Below are positions 16,366 through 23,675 of a stretch of 64,000 nucleotides of DNA, one piece after another. The notes under the pieces are model-generated. The model did no database searches. It was not told the DNA's origin and was given only the letters and a program-made list of their open reading frames with translations. A program made the translations under genes and the position numbers. Each line of letters starts with the position of its first letter. Position 1 is the first letter of the stretch. Source of the stretch: Microcystis aeruginosa FD4 (GTDB taxonomy: Bacteria; Cyanobacteriota; Cyanobacteriia; Cyanobacteriales; Microcystaceae); contig NZ_CP046973.1 of assembly GCF_009792235.1 (NCBI RefSeq), forward strand, positions 3,224,001-3,288,000, in the 5' to 3' direction.

Positions 16366-17313
16366 ATGATCACAGAGAATAGTCGCTTACGTTCAGAATT
16401 TTTAAATACACAGGTTATCACTCGCAATACAGGCAAAAAACTCGGCGTTGTTAAAGATATCCTAGTAGATATCGATCAACGAGAAGTAGTTGCCCTCGGA
16501 CTCCGCGATAATATCCTCTCCCTGTCGGGAATGCCTCAATATATGTATTTATCCAGCATCAGTCAGACAGGAGACGTGATTCTGGTTGAAGATGATAACG
16601 TCTTGGAATCCGTCGATATCGATGCTTATACTCCCTTAATCGGTAGTGAAGTGATCACGGAAACCGGCGAACCTTTAGGCAAAGTCCGTGATTATCAATT
16701 CGATCCCCTTAGTGGTCAATTACATTCTATTATCATCGCTTCCCTGGGATTACCTCTTATCCCTGAACAATTGATCAGTACCTACGAAATTGCCATTGAA
16801 GAAGTGGTTAGCAGCGGTCCCAATCGCTTAATCGTCTTTGAAGGGGCCGAAGAACGTCTCACCCAAGTTAGTGTGGGAGTTTTGGAACGTTTGGGTATTG
16901 GTCGTCCCCCCTGGGAAAGGGAAGAAGAAGAAGCTTATTATACTCCCGCTGCTCGTCCGGAAAATCAGTTAGGTACGGGTATTCCCCTCCGCACTCCCGT
17001 TGAGGCCGCTAAACCCGTGGAAGAACGCTGGAGTGAGGACGAATGGGAAAAAGAACCCCTGCGCGCCACTCCCCCACCGCCAAAACGGGCCGAAGCTCGT
17101 TATTATGAGGAAGAATACGAGGAAGAAGAAGATAACTGGGGAGAAGCTCGCTCAGAACGCGCAGAAAGCTTTTCTCGTCCTCAGTACGACGATTACGAAG
17201 ATAAGGCCGAGGATGATATGTGGGATGATGACGTGGAACCGGATTACAATCCCCCCCGCATCAATATTACCGAGAAGAAAAAAGAGAGAATCCCCGAATA
17301 CGAAGACGGTTAA
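16366..17313 (+). CDS. PRC-barrel domain protein with acidic disordered tail
   Basis: 315 residues. Two PRC-barrel repeats are visible: residues ~7-75 (FLNTQVITRNTGKKLGVVKD, DQREVVALGL) and ~90-165 (LIGSEVITETGEPLGKVRDY, LHSIIIASLG). The last ~130 residues are low complexity, rich in Glu, Tyr, Arg and Pro (EEEEAYYTPAARPENQ, RYYEEEYEEEEDNW). PRC barrels bind other proteins or RNA (RimM, photosynthetic reaction-centre H subunit); in cyanobacteria such two-barrel proteins are conserved and often linked to thylakoid or photosystem function, but the exact role is unsettled. No membrane helix is seen. A second long frame inside the tail (17000-17320) is an artefact of its composition. Confidence 0.85.
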   Translation: MITENSRLRSEFLNTQVITRNTGKKLGVVKDILVDIDQREVVALGLRDNILSLSGMPQYMYLSSISQTGDVILVEDDNVLESVDIDAYTPLIGSEVITETGEPLGKVRDYQFDPLSGQLHSIIIASLGLPLIPEQLISTYEIAIEEVVSSGPNRLIVFEGAEERLTQVSVGVLERLGIGRPPWEREEEEAYYTPAARPENQLGTGIPLRTPVEAAKPVEERWSEDEWEKEPLRATPPPPKRAEARYYEEEYEEEEDNWGEARSERAESFSRPQYDDYEDKAEDDMWDDDVEPDYNPPRINITEKKKERIPEYEDG

Positions 17314-17488
17314 TCTTTGACAGTCCCCCTATCCATTAGTTACATCTTTCTTAACATAAAATTTGACAAAAAGAGGAAAGTGTGCTAGGTGGCTCAAGGG
17401 GGTTCTCTGGGGGGACTAAATACTTTTGGTATTGTAAAGTTTCAATACAAATATGGTCAGATATAGTCAGGCATGGTAATATATAGAT

Positions 17489-18058
17489 ATGAAACTATCA
17501 GACTATGCAAAAAAAACAGGAATAAGTTATCGAACGGCTTGGAGGTGGTGGAAACAAGGGAATTTAACAGGCTATCAATTGCCTTCGGGTACAATTATCA
17601 TAACGGATGACAACCATTCAAAACCCGACTTGATAGCTTGCATTTATGCAAGAGTTTCCAGCGCCGAAAATAAAGACAATCTAGATAGACAAGCTGACCG
17701 ATTAAAAGATTATGCTGTTGCCAGAGGCTACAAAATCTACAAAGTTGTCAAAGAAGTAGGCAGTGGATTAGACGATAATCGCCAACAATTAGCCAAAATT
17801 CTAGTTGACCCCAATTATAATGTTTTAATTGTTGAACACAAAGACCGTCTAGCCAGATTTGGGACTAATTATCTAGAAATCTTGTTAAAAGAACTAGATA
17901 AAAAACTGGAAATTGTCAATCAAAGTGAGGATAAGCAAGATGAGTTGATGTCAGATTTAATAGCCATTATTACCTCTTTTTGTTCTCGAATTTACGGATT
18001 AAGAAGGTCGAAAAGAAAGACAGAAAAGATTATAGCTGAGTTAAAAGACAACGGATAA
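17489..18058 (+). CDS. tnpA: IS607-family serine recombinase (TnpA)
   Basis: 189 residues. N-terminal MerR-like helix-turn-helix (LSDYAKKTGISYRTAWRWWK) followed by the resolvase domain with the YARVSS motif (catalytic Ser at 57 or 58), DNLDRQADRL, VVKEVGSGLDDNR and EHKDRLARFG. Length and motifs match intact IS607 transposases, which cut and rejoin DNA through a phosphoserine link. IS607 elements normally carry tnpB directly downstream; here there is no TnpB, only an unrecognised ~170-base stretch and a MITE, so the element is incomplete. The 17375-17488 region before it should include the left end, but I could not define it. Confidence 0.9.
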   Translation: MKLSDYAKKTGISYRTAWRWWKQGNLTGYQLPSGTIIITDDNHSKPDLIACIYARVSSAENKDNLDRQADRLKDYAVARGYKIYKVVKEVGSGLDDNRQQLAKILVDPNYNVLIVEHKDRLARFGTNYLEILLKELDKKLEIVNQSEDKQDELMSDLIAIITSFCSRIYGLRRSKRKTEKIIAELKDNG

Positions 18059-18228
18059 CAATGTTAGGAGCAGAAAGAACAATGATATCAACAGATACCC
18101 GCAGAACCGAGGAAGAAATAAGTTGTAATGTTGATGATGAATGCGATAACTCCTTTTTGAGCAAAGCACTTTCAAATTCCGTTTTCTTCGCAAGTGCATT
18201 AAGTTCACTTTCTACTGCGATTACTCTC

Positions 18229-18350
18229 GGGAGCATCTCACCTTTGTAACCCCTAAATCAGGTTTTTATGTCAAGCTATTTTGAAAGCCTTGCTAAAAAG
18301 CAGTTTTAGGGATAAGTATAATTACTCACTTGCATAAATGAGATGCTCCC
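18229..18350. repeat. MITE-like element with 12-bp perfect terminal inverted repeats
   Basis: GGGAGCATCTCA (18229-18240) and TGAGATGCTCCC (18339-18350) are perfect inverted ends. Inside, CCCTAAA and TTTAGGG form a second nested pair. There is no coding capacity. TGAGATGCTC also occurs right after the stop of the ISAs1 transposase remnant at 27600-27609, suggesting this MITE is mobilised by an ISAs1-family transposase. It lies just past the orphan IS607 tnpA. Confidence 0.65.
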
Positions 18351-18497
18351 GTATCTTGTCGAAAAATGTAGCGGGGGCATTCATCCGACATTTTAGGTAA
18401 AATTTTTTGAGTAATTGCAGAGGAATTCAAAAAAATTTGTTCACTAAAATTAAGAGTTAAATTTGGAAGGTTTCTAGACCGCGTTTTTCCTCAAGTA

Positions 18498-18519
18498 GGG
18501 ATGGAAAAAATCCCATCCC
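18498..18519 (-). terminator. Hairpin downstream of the PEP-CTERM gene
   Basis: GGGATGG (18498-18504) pairs with CCATCCC (18513-18519), 14 bases beyond the stop of the minus-strand PEP-CTERM gene, with a GC-rich 7-bp stem. The loop is A-rich. Likely a transcription end for that gene. Confidence 0.5.
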
Positions 18520-18533
18520 CATACTTTGTCAAT

Positions 18534-19142
18534 TTATCGTTTTTGTTTGAATCGAGAACCGATGCCCAAAAGTCCTAGACTTAATAATCCTAAAATTGCT
18601 GAAGGTTCGGGAACCGGCGTGACATTGATGTTATCAAACTGATGAAACGGGGATGCCTGAATCCATTCAACAGATACTAAATTAGTGAAGCTAGAATTAA
18701 AGGTAAAAGTTTCTAGGGTACTGAGAATTGCATCGGTAGTAAAAGCTTGGGTAACGGTACTAGAATCGGCTTTTGTTCCTGTAAAATTGACAGTCACACT
18801 ATCATCACCAAGGATGCTAGTTAGTTGAATAGAATTTAAGTCAAATAAGCCTCCGCCATTTTGGGTTAATCTGGTGATTCCATCAATCTCATTATTGAAT
18901 AAGGCGGTGGAACCGGGGTAACGAGATTCCTGAGTGCCAAAAAATGCAAAGGGCTCAGAAGTAGACAGGTTATCTAGGGTAAAACCGTCTTCGGTATAGG
19001 TAAAACCGGCATAATTAACGTCTGAGTTATTTTGTTCTAAGCTTTGAAAATCGATAATTACAGCTTGGGCGGCTTGGAAAGGAGCTAGGATGGCTAGAGT
19101 TGCCCCTGCCACTAATAAGTAATGCTTACCCCCCCCCCGCAT
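18534..19142 (-). CDS. PEP-CTERM sorting domain protein (start affected by a poly-G tract)
   Basis: In the present frame, 202 residues from ATG 19142 (MRGGGKHYLLVAGATLAI). A signal peptide ends near AAQA, a beta-rich extracellular domain follows with no cysteines, and the C-terminus is a PEP-CTERM signal: VPEPSAI, a hydrophobic helix and a basic end (SRFKQKR). Proteins of this class are exported, processed by an exosortase and anchored or released. The better start is probably ATG 19173 (MTQTLAKIIKNA), which has a ribosome site (AAGGAAG), but the 10-G tract puts it out of frame and ends it at TAA after 15 codons. With nine Gs it would be in frame. A duplicated copy of this 5' region with nine Gs lies upstream. 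Confidence 0.85.
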   Translation of the reverse strand: MRGGGKHYLLVAGATLAILAPFQAAQAVIIDFQSLEQNNSDVNYAGFTYTEDGFTLDNLSTSEPFAFFGTQESRYPGSTALFNNEIDGITRLTQNGGGLFDLNSIQLTSILGDDSVTVNFTGTKADSSTVTQAFTTDAILSTLETFTFNSSFTNLVSVEWIQASPFHQFDNINVTPVPEPSAILGLLSLGLLGIGSRFKQKR

Positions 19143-19353
19143 TTTTGATTATTTTTGCTAATGTTTGCGTCATGGAAAACTCTTCCTTGGTATGGTTTCC
19201 TCGATTATATAATTGTATTTTTCAAAAGACTGGTTGCCCCTGCTACCAATAAGTAATGCTTACCCCCCCCCGCATTTTTAATTATTTTTGCTAATGTTTG
19301 GCTCATGTAAACCTCTTCTTTGGTAGGGTTTCTTCGATTGTATGATTGTATTT
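19099..19353. repeat. Tandem duplication of the PEP-CTERM gene 5' end (19099-19221 and 19233-19353)
   Basis: The leader, start codon, signal-peptide start and poly-C tract are duplicated next to each other with about 85% identity by eye. The outer copy has nine C (19263-19271) and an in-frame ATG at 19306 (MSQTLAKIIKNA then GGGKHYLLVAGAT) that runs into unrelated sequence and stops. The outer copy therefore preserves the in-frame tract length. Confidence 0.75.
19129..19138. promoter_or_regulatory. Homopolymer tract of 10 C (10 G on coding strand), likely slippage switch
   Basis: Ten consecutive C on the plus strand immediately inside the start region of the PEP-CTERM gene. Translation from ATG 19173 is in frame with the body of the protein only with 9 or 12 residues in the tract. 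Such tracts change length during replication and can switch genes on and off. Confidence 0.6.
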
Positions 19354-19399
19354 GCCTCTCTTGGATATTGGCTGAAAAATGTTGACATCGTCACATTTT

Positions 19400-19418
19400 G
19401 GGCGCAAGCGTTGCGCTC
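19400..19418. repeat. Small palindrome GGGCGCAA-GCG-TTGCGCTC
   Basis: Eight-base arms with one mismatch around a 3-base loop, between the PEP-CTERM leader copy and the glycosyltransferase. Same family as the perfect palindrome at 48597-48615 inside the giant gene. This GGGCGCAA/TTGCGCCC form is a frequent dispersed repeat in cyanobacterial genomes, from general knowledge. Confidence 0.55.
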
Positions 19419-19459
19419 CGACATTACACAATGACCTAAAATACTTTTTAAGCAAGCCT

Positions 19460-20137
19460 TTATGACCATAAACGATAAAAATTTTTCAATATTTGCGGCG
19501 GAATTTTAAAATAATAACCAATAATAACTAATTGATTAACTAAGGTAGTTTTCCAGACTCCTAATTTTTGCCAACGTCTTGCCGAGGTAATCACCGATGC
19601 AGAAACTATGGCTATTTTACCCCTTTTTTTCAATCTTTGTATTAATTCAAAATCTTCCATAATTGGCAACTCAGGAAAACCGCCCAAATCGGCAAAGATT
19701 GCGGCTTTTAAAAATATTCCTTGATCTCCGTAGGGAAGAGAAAACCAGCGAGAACGCCAATTAACTAATTTTTCCACTAAACGCAGGGTTTTTTCCTCTC
19801 CATCAATTTTTAATTCAAAGGCTGCCGCTACTATCCCAGATTGGGATAAAGTATTGATAATTTGTTTTTGAAATTCATGGGGTAGTAAAGTATCTCCATG
19901 CAGAAATAACAAAATATCTCCTTTCGCTATTTTTGCTCCTAAATTCATCTGAAATGCACGACCTTTTCTGGGTGAAATAATTACTTTAGCTCCCAATTGT
20001 TCGGCTATTTCTCTAGTTTTATCCGTACTTCCCCCATCGACAACAATAATTTCTACTCCTGCACCTATCTGTTTTAACGTTGCTGCAATTCTTAACTCCT
20101 CATTAAGAGTAGGAATGATAATACTAAGATAATTCAT
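19460..20137 (-). CDS. Family 2 glycosyltransferase, TIGR04283-like (arsenosugar-type)
   Basis: 225 residues, no membrane segment. GT-A motifs: SIIIPTLNEE at the start, VDGGSTDKT (nucleotide-sugar binding), and LFLHGDTLLP in the DxD position. The later MEDFELIQRLKKRG and the conserved SARRWQKLGVWKTT-type segment are typical of the TIGR04283 group, small transferases linked to arsenosugar or related biosynthesis in cyanobacteria. The usual partner (TIGR04282-type) is not next to it. The start overlaps the small upstream gene by 14 bases, so the two are probably co-translated. The sugar and acceptor are not readable. Confidence 0.85.
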   Translation of the reverse strand: MNYLSIIIPTLNEELRIAATLKQIGAGVEIIVVDGGSTDKTREIAEQLGAKVIISPRKGRAFQMNLGAKIAKGDILLFLHGDTLLPHEFQKQIINTLSQSGIVAAAFELKIDGEEKTLRLVEKLVNWRSRWFSLPYGDQGIFLKAAIFADLGGFPELPIMEDFELIQRLKKRGKIAIVSASVITSARRWQKLGVWKTTLVNQLVIIGYYFKIPPQILKNFYRLWS

Positions 20138-20327
20138 CAGGTTTTAAGGTAACTAAAGTCAGAGGATTTAGGGGCAACCATCGGGTAAATTTTCCTACAG
20201 ATACCGAGGAATTGATTGGGATTGGTAATAACTGTTTTTCCGGTAGAAAAGTTAAACATTCCTGCCAGTTTTCTAGAGTGGCTAAAGCTGGAGTCAAAAG
20301 TCGATACCAAATTAGGTTACACTTCAT
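20124..20327 (-). CDS. Small hypothetical protein upstream of the glycosyltransferase
   Basis: 67 residues (MKCNLIWYRLLTPALATLEN, then NSSVSVGKFTRWLPLNPLTL). It overlaps the glycosyltransferase start by 14 bases in the manner of coupled genes. No motif is recognised; no clear signal peptide. It could be a genuine small partner or a remnant of a larger gene. Confidence 0.4.
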   Translation of the reverse strand: MKCNLIWYRLLTPALATLENWQECLTFLPEKQLLPIPINSSVSVGKFTRWLPLNPLTLVTLKPDELS

Positions 20328-20368
20328 CTTTATGAGAAACGAAACTATGTTCTAAGATAGGTGGGACA

Positions 20369-20785
20369 ATGCCGAATATTAAAGGAGACGATGGTGCGCT
20401 CAAAACCATTTTCAGCAATAGTAAAATTATCGCAGTGGTCGGGCATTCCGAGAAATCGAGCCGCGCCAGTTATCAGGTGGCCAAATTCCTGCAAGCGGTG
20501 GGTTATCGAGTCTATCCTGTCAATCCTCTGGTCAAGCAAATTGACGGTCAAAGCTGCTATCCTTCTCTAGAGGCTATCCCTGAACCCGTGGATATTGTTA
20601 ACGTTTTTCGTCATCCTGATTATCTACCCGAAATTGTCGAGTCAGCTATTGCTATTCAGGCTGCTACTCTTTGGACACAATTGAAAATTTATCACCCAGT
20701 TGCGGAAAAAAAAGCGATCGAGGCGGGTTTAAATGTGATTATGGACGCTTGTATCCAGATAGAATATCAGCGTTTATTTGCCTAA
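20369..20785 (+). CDS. CoA-binding domain protein (YccU-like)
   Basis: 138 residues forming a single Rossmann-type CoA-binding_2 domain: IIAVVGHSEKSSRASYQVAK (nucleotide loop), VYPVNPLVKQIDGQSCYPSL, VDIVNVFRHPDYLPEIVESA and a C-terminal MDACIQIEYQRL containing the usual late Cys. Related proteins resemble the CoA-binding domain of succinyl-CoA synthetase and bind CoA; their cellular role is poorly known. It is a stand-alone gene, divergent from the minus-strand gene at 20327 and followed by a strong terminator. Confidence 0.85.
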   Translation: MPNIKGDDGALKTIFSNSKIIAVVGHSEKSSRASYQVAKFLQAVGYRVYPVNPLVKQIDGQSCYPSLEAIPEPVDIVNVFRHPDYLPEIVESAIAIQAATLWTQLKIYHPVAEKKAIEAGLNVIMDACIQIEYQRLFA

Positions 20786-20789
20786 AACA

Positions 20790-20813
20790 AAACCCCACCA
20801 ATGGGTGGGGTTT
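20790..20813. terminator. Bidirectional terminator
   Basis: AAACCCCACC - AATG - GGTGGGGTTT, a perfect 10-bp stem with A and T runs on both sides, between the convergent CoA-binding protein and porin genes. It should serve both. Confidence 0.85.
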
Positions 20814-20833
20814 CGGGTTTAATTTAGGAAATC

Positions 20834-22693
20834 CTAGAAGGTAAAGGTTCCGCGGAGAGTGCCAATCCACTCGTTACCAGTGCCTTTGAACTGTTCAGGT
20901 GCAGAAATCCAGATGACACCGGGGGTGATAGAAATATTGTCGGTGACTTGGTACTTGTAGAACAATTCAACGTGGTAGGGAACGATGTTAGATACTTTTA
21001 GACCCATTTCTCGGAAGCTTAAGTGACCGATGTAGGGCTGCGCACCAGCAAACAGACCTAAGATATTTCCTTCTTTACCTAAGTCGGGGAAGGCAATACC
21101 AGCACCGTAGGTCCACACTTCCGCATCACCGAGACCGAGTAAGCGCACGGTGGAGTAGGAACCGAAGGCACTCAAGCTGGCGAAACCAAGATTGACTGCA
21201 CCGGTTAAACCGTAGCTGTTGGATACTTTCGCGCCAAAGTTGAAGAAACCGACATCATCCTGTAGGGTGACGCTATTAGGATCGTTGCCGTTGACGTTGA
21301 GCAGGGTATTTAACTGAGTTTGGGAAAGGTTAGCGGCGGAAGTCCCCGTTACACCGAAAGAACCACCGTTACCGAAGATGGCGGTATCGGCGCCTTGGTA
21401 AGCGTTAACGTAGGTGAAGCCGACGTTGAGGAAGTTAAAGAGGTTAGCGTTAATCTGTGCTAAAGCGGCGTAATCTCCGTTAAAGAGACCATTACCCGGG
21501 TTAGGATTGGCCGCAGAACTAGAGCCACCACCACCGGCTAAGTAACCCAAGGATAGGGAGGTCGGACCGACAATGCTTTGGAGGAAGCCTAACTGTAGGC
21601 TAACACCCGCCCCAGAACCACCACCGATACGGTAGATGGGGTTTTCGGAAGCGAAGGTCGAAAGCGCACCATTACCACCGTCGAAGTCTTCAAAGAAGGG
21701 GTTAGTGGTGGGAACGAAGTCATTCCAAATACCACCCCAAGCGGCAACATAGGTATTGAAGCGACCAAAATAACCTAAGTCAATCGGGGTATAGTAGGCC
21801 AACCAGTCGAGAACCACATCGCTACCGTTACCGGCCGCAGTCCAGGTTTGGAATAGGGAGGGACTTTGCAGGTTATCGAATCTGACGGAAGCGGGATCAC
21901 CATTTTGTAGTGTGGTGGTCGATTTGTAATCAAATCCGAAGGGAGTGGCACTACCCGCCGCTAAACGGGTTTTCAACACGTCCTGACCGGTGAAGCTCGT
22001 GTTTAACAGCAAACGAGCGCGGTATTGCATGGCAGCCTGGGAGGCGGGGCTACCAGCACCGACCGTATCGGTGACGGCAAATATAACTTCCCCAGCTAAT
22101 TTGGTGGTGGTGGAGAATTGGTTATTTTCGAGGAAAGACACCCGGCTTTCTAAGTTATCAACTCTAGCTCCTAAAGCCGCTAATTCGGCTTGGAACTCAT
22201 CCATCAAGCGCTTGAGGGCATCTAAGTCCTCCTTGAGGACGTTGACACCATCTTGAATTAAACGTTCCATCACGTTTAAGCAAGCGTTTAAACCAGCAGC
22301 AAACTCCCAACGGGTTAAAGCTCGGTCGCCGCGGAAGGTGCGATCGGGATAACCAACAATACAACCATAGCGCTCCACAAGGCTTCTTAAGGCCTCATAG
22401 GCCCAAGCGGTTGGGGAAACATCGCGCAGTTGGTTAACGCTGGTGACTTGATCGATGGTGTTGCCCTGTACGGGTGCAACTTGACCTTCGTTACCGTACT
22501 GTTCGATCTGATTGAGTAATTCGCCAGTTCCTGCAGCGTTGTCCTGAACTTGAGCGATTTCTAGATTGTTAAATTCGGTAGAAACACTGGTAGATTTTGC
22601 GGGATCGAAGCTACTAGCATTAGCGGAAGCTACTAGGGTAGCCCCTAAAATCGCCGGGCTAACCAGCAATGATTTCCAGAACATTTTTAACAT
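20834..22693 (-). CDS. SLH-domain iron-uptake porin
   Basis: 619 residues with a signal peptide ending at ASANAS. An SLH domain (VTSVNQLRDVSPTAWAYEAL to YPDRTFRGDRALTRWEFAAG) at about residues 83-140 anchors the protein to peptidoglycan-linked polymer. A coiled coil follows (LDALKRLMDEFQAELAALGA), then an OprB-type beta-barrel ending in aromatic F (RGTFTF), as outer-membrane barrels do. This is the standard cyanobacterial major outer-membrane porin layout, with members implicated in iron and small-ion uptake. The 320-base upstream region contains AT-rich promoter-like sequence (TTTTGGTATTATACAC near 22759). Confidence 0.92.
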   Translation of the reverse strand: MLKMFWKSLLVSPAILGATLVASANASSFDPAKSTSVSTEFNNLEIAQVQDNAAGTGELLNQIEQYGNEGQVAPVQGNTIDQVTSVNQLRDVSPTAWAYEALRSLVERYGCIVGYPDRTFRGDRALTRWEFAAGLNACLNVMERLIQDGVNVLKEDLDALKRLMDEFQAELAALGARVDNLESRVSFLENNQFSTTTKLAGEVIFAVTDTVGAGSPASQAAMQYRARLLLNTSFTGQDVLKTRLAAGSATPFGFDYKSTTTLQNGDPASVRFDNLQSPSLFQTWTAAGNGSDVVLDWLAYYTPIDLGYFGRFNTYVAAWGGIWNDFVPTTNPFFEDFDGGNGALSTFASENPIYRIGGGSGAGVSLQLGFLQSIVGPTSLSLGYLAGGGGSSSAANPNPGNGLFNGDYAALAQINANLFNFLNVGFTYVNAYQGADTAIFGNGGSFGVTGTSAANLSQTQLNTLLNVNGNDPNSVTLQDDVGFFNFGAKVSNSYGLTGAVNLGFASLSAFGSYSTVRLLGLGDAEVWTYGAGIAFPDLGKEGNILGLFAGAQPYIGHLSFREMGLKVSNIVPYHVELFYKYQVTDNISITPGVIWISAPEQFKGTGNEWIGTLRGTFTF

Positions 22694-22834
22694 GATGGTT
22701 TTTTCCTCACACCTTATAGGTTGACTACACAGTTTGATGACGCATATAGCCTTGCTATTCTTTTGGTATTATACACAATTTAATTGCTTAGGGAAAGATG
22801 CGACCTCATTTTTTTTCCCTTGACCAGTTGACAA

Positions 22835-22908
22835 AGTGGCCACCCTGTCGCTCAACAGGCTCGTCTAGACGAGTCGGGCCAGGTTCTGTGATTTTGATAA
22901 CGGCCACT
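22835..22908. other. Structured non-coding stretch with nested palindromes
   Basis: AGTGGCC (22835-22841) pairs with GGCCACT (22902-22908). Inside, CCTG/CAGG and a perfect 14-base palindrome CTCGTCTAGACGAG (22860-22873) can form further stems. It lies in the 322-base gap between the divergent porin and the 23016 gene. It may be a 5' leader structure, an operator or a small mobile repeat. Confidence 0.4.
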
Positions 22909-23015
22909 GAACTGGGTTGTTGTCAGATTAATTGATGATTTCTATGGTGGCACTCTTAATATGGAGTGATGTCTAATGGACAAAACTTAACGCCGATAAA
23001 AACAGAGACAAAACC

Positions 23016-23414
23016 ATGAAAAAAAGAAAGATAGCCAATACACTGCGTAAAGCCTTGCTAGAAGATGGCAAGATGGAACGCGCTCTCTATGAATACGAAT
23101 TAGAAGAACACATAGACTACTGGTACGAAGGTCTCAAGTCCGACCGTGATCAGTTTGTCTTTGCCGTCACGGAAAACTCCGGTGACGTGGCAATGGTATT
23201 GATTACGCCCGATAAAACTATCTACGTCAATGAGGAGGCGAGAGAGAAACTATCTAAATTCTGGATAAAAGCTTATAAGAATAATATAAATCGATTAATT
23301 CCCATGATGGCGGAGAATTTAGCCAATGATATTATCTCGGTGACAGGCGTTAAAATGGTGTCCCCAAACCAGAATCGGCGATGGGTTAGTTTGCGCCCGT
23401 TAGAGTTAAAGTGA
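23016..23414 (+). CDS. Conserved-looking hypothetical protein
   Basis: 132 residues, MKKRKIANTLRKALLEDGKM at the start, then an acidic, Tyr-rich helix (YEYELEEHIDYWYEGLKSDR), a strand region (FVFAVTENSGDVAMVLITPD) and a C-terminal helix. No signal peptide or membrane segment. I do not recognise the family. It sits between two unusual structured stretches (22835-22908 and 23444-23610), in a short transcription unit of its own. A possible transcription-end hairpin starts 30 bases after the stop. Confidence 0.65.
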   Translation: MKKRKIANTLRKALLEDGKMERALYEYELEEHIDYWYEGLKSDRDQFVFAVTENSGDVAMVLITPDKTIYVNEEAREKLSKFWIKAYKNNINRLIPMMAENLANDIISVTGVKMVSPNQNRRWVSLRPLELK

Positions 23415-23443
23415 AGAGATGACGGGAAACCCTCAAAAACTAT

Positions 23444-23610
23444 CCGCCCTTACCAATTGCTCGGTAAGGGCGGTGTAGCGGGTCATCGGAATCGACACCA
23501 GACTGCCGGAAGGAACTCCAGCTAGTCTAAATCTTGTTTAGACGTGGGGGTCTAGAGAACAGCCCCGGCGCACAGCCGGCTATTGTCGATTAGGAGACCC
23601 ATGCTTTTAC
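23444..23610 (+). ncRNA. Candidate structured RNA, strand uncertain
   Basis: A gene-free stretch with several strong stems: CCGCCCTTACC / GGTAAGGGCGG (perfect 11 bp, 23444-23473); AGACTG... pairing with ...CAGCTAGTCT; GTCTAAA - TCTTG - TTTAGAC; CCGGC / GCCGG; and an outer GGGTCT / AGACCC enclosing the last. The AGTCT strand can pair either upstream or downstream, giving mutually exclusive folds. It matches no RNA family I can name: a CCGGAAGGAA segment resembles the SRP RNA loop, but the rest does not fit. The first stem could simply be the terminator of the 23016 gene. Confidence 0.4.
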
Positions 23611-23623
23611 TACTTTCTACCAT
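23552..23623 (-). CDS. Possible 23-residue peptide with a strong ribosome site
   Basis: On the minus strand, AGGAGGT lies seven bases before an ATG at 23623, opening a 23-codon frame (MVESSKSMGLLIDNSRLCAG...). It lies 52 bases downstream of the cobyrinate diamide synthase stop on the same strand and overlaps the structured RNA candidate. It could be a leader peptide or chance. Confidence 0.25.
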   Translation of the reverse strand: MVESSKSMGLLIDNSRLCAGAVL

Positions 23624-23675
23624 CGACATCACCTCCTGTATCCCTTAACGGATTGATTATCAAATTTATCTGTAA

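Noticed and set aside
18061..18249. Start of a TnpB gene after IS607 tnpA
   Set aside because: The 62 codons contain no TnpB motif and run into the MITE.
23490..23520. SRP RNA because of CCGGAAGGAA
   Set aside because: The short match is not embedded in the long SRP hairpin, and the flanking sequence does not fit.
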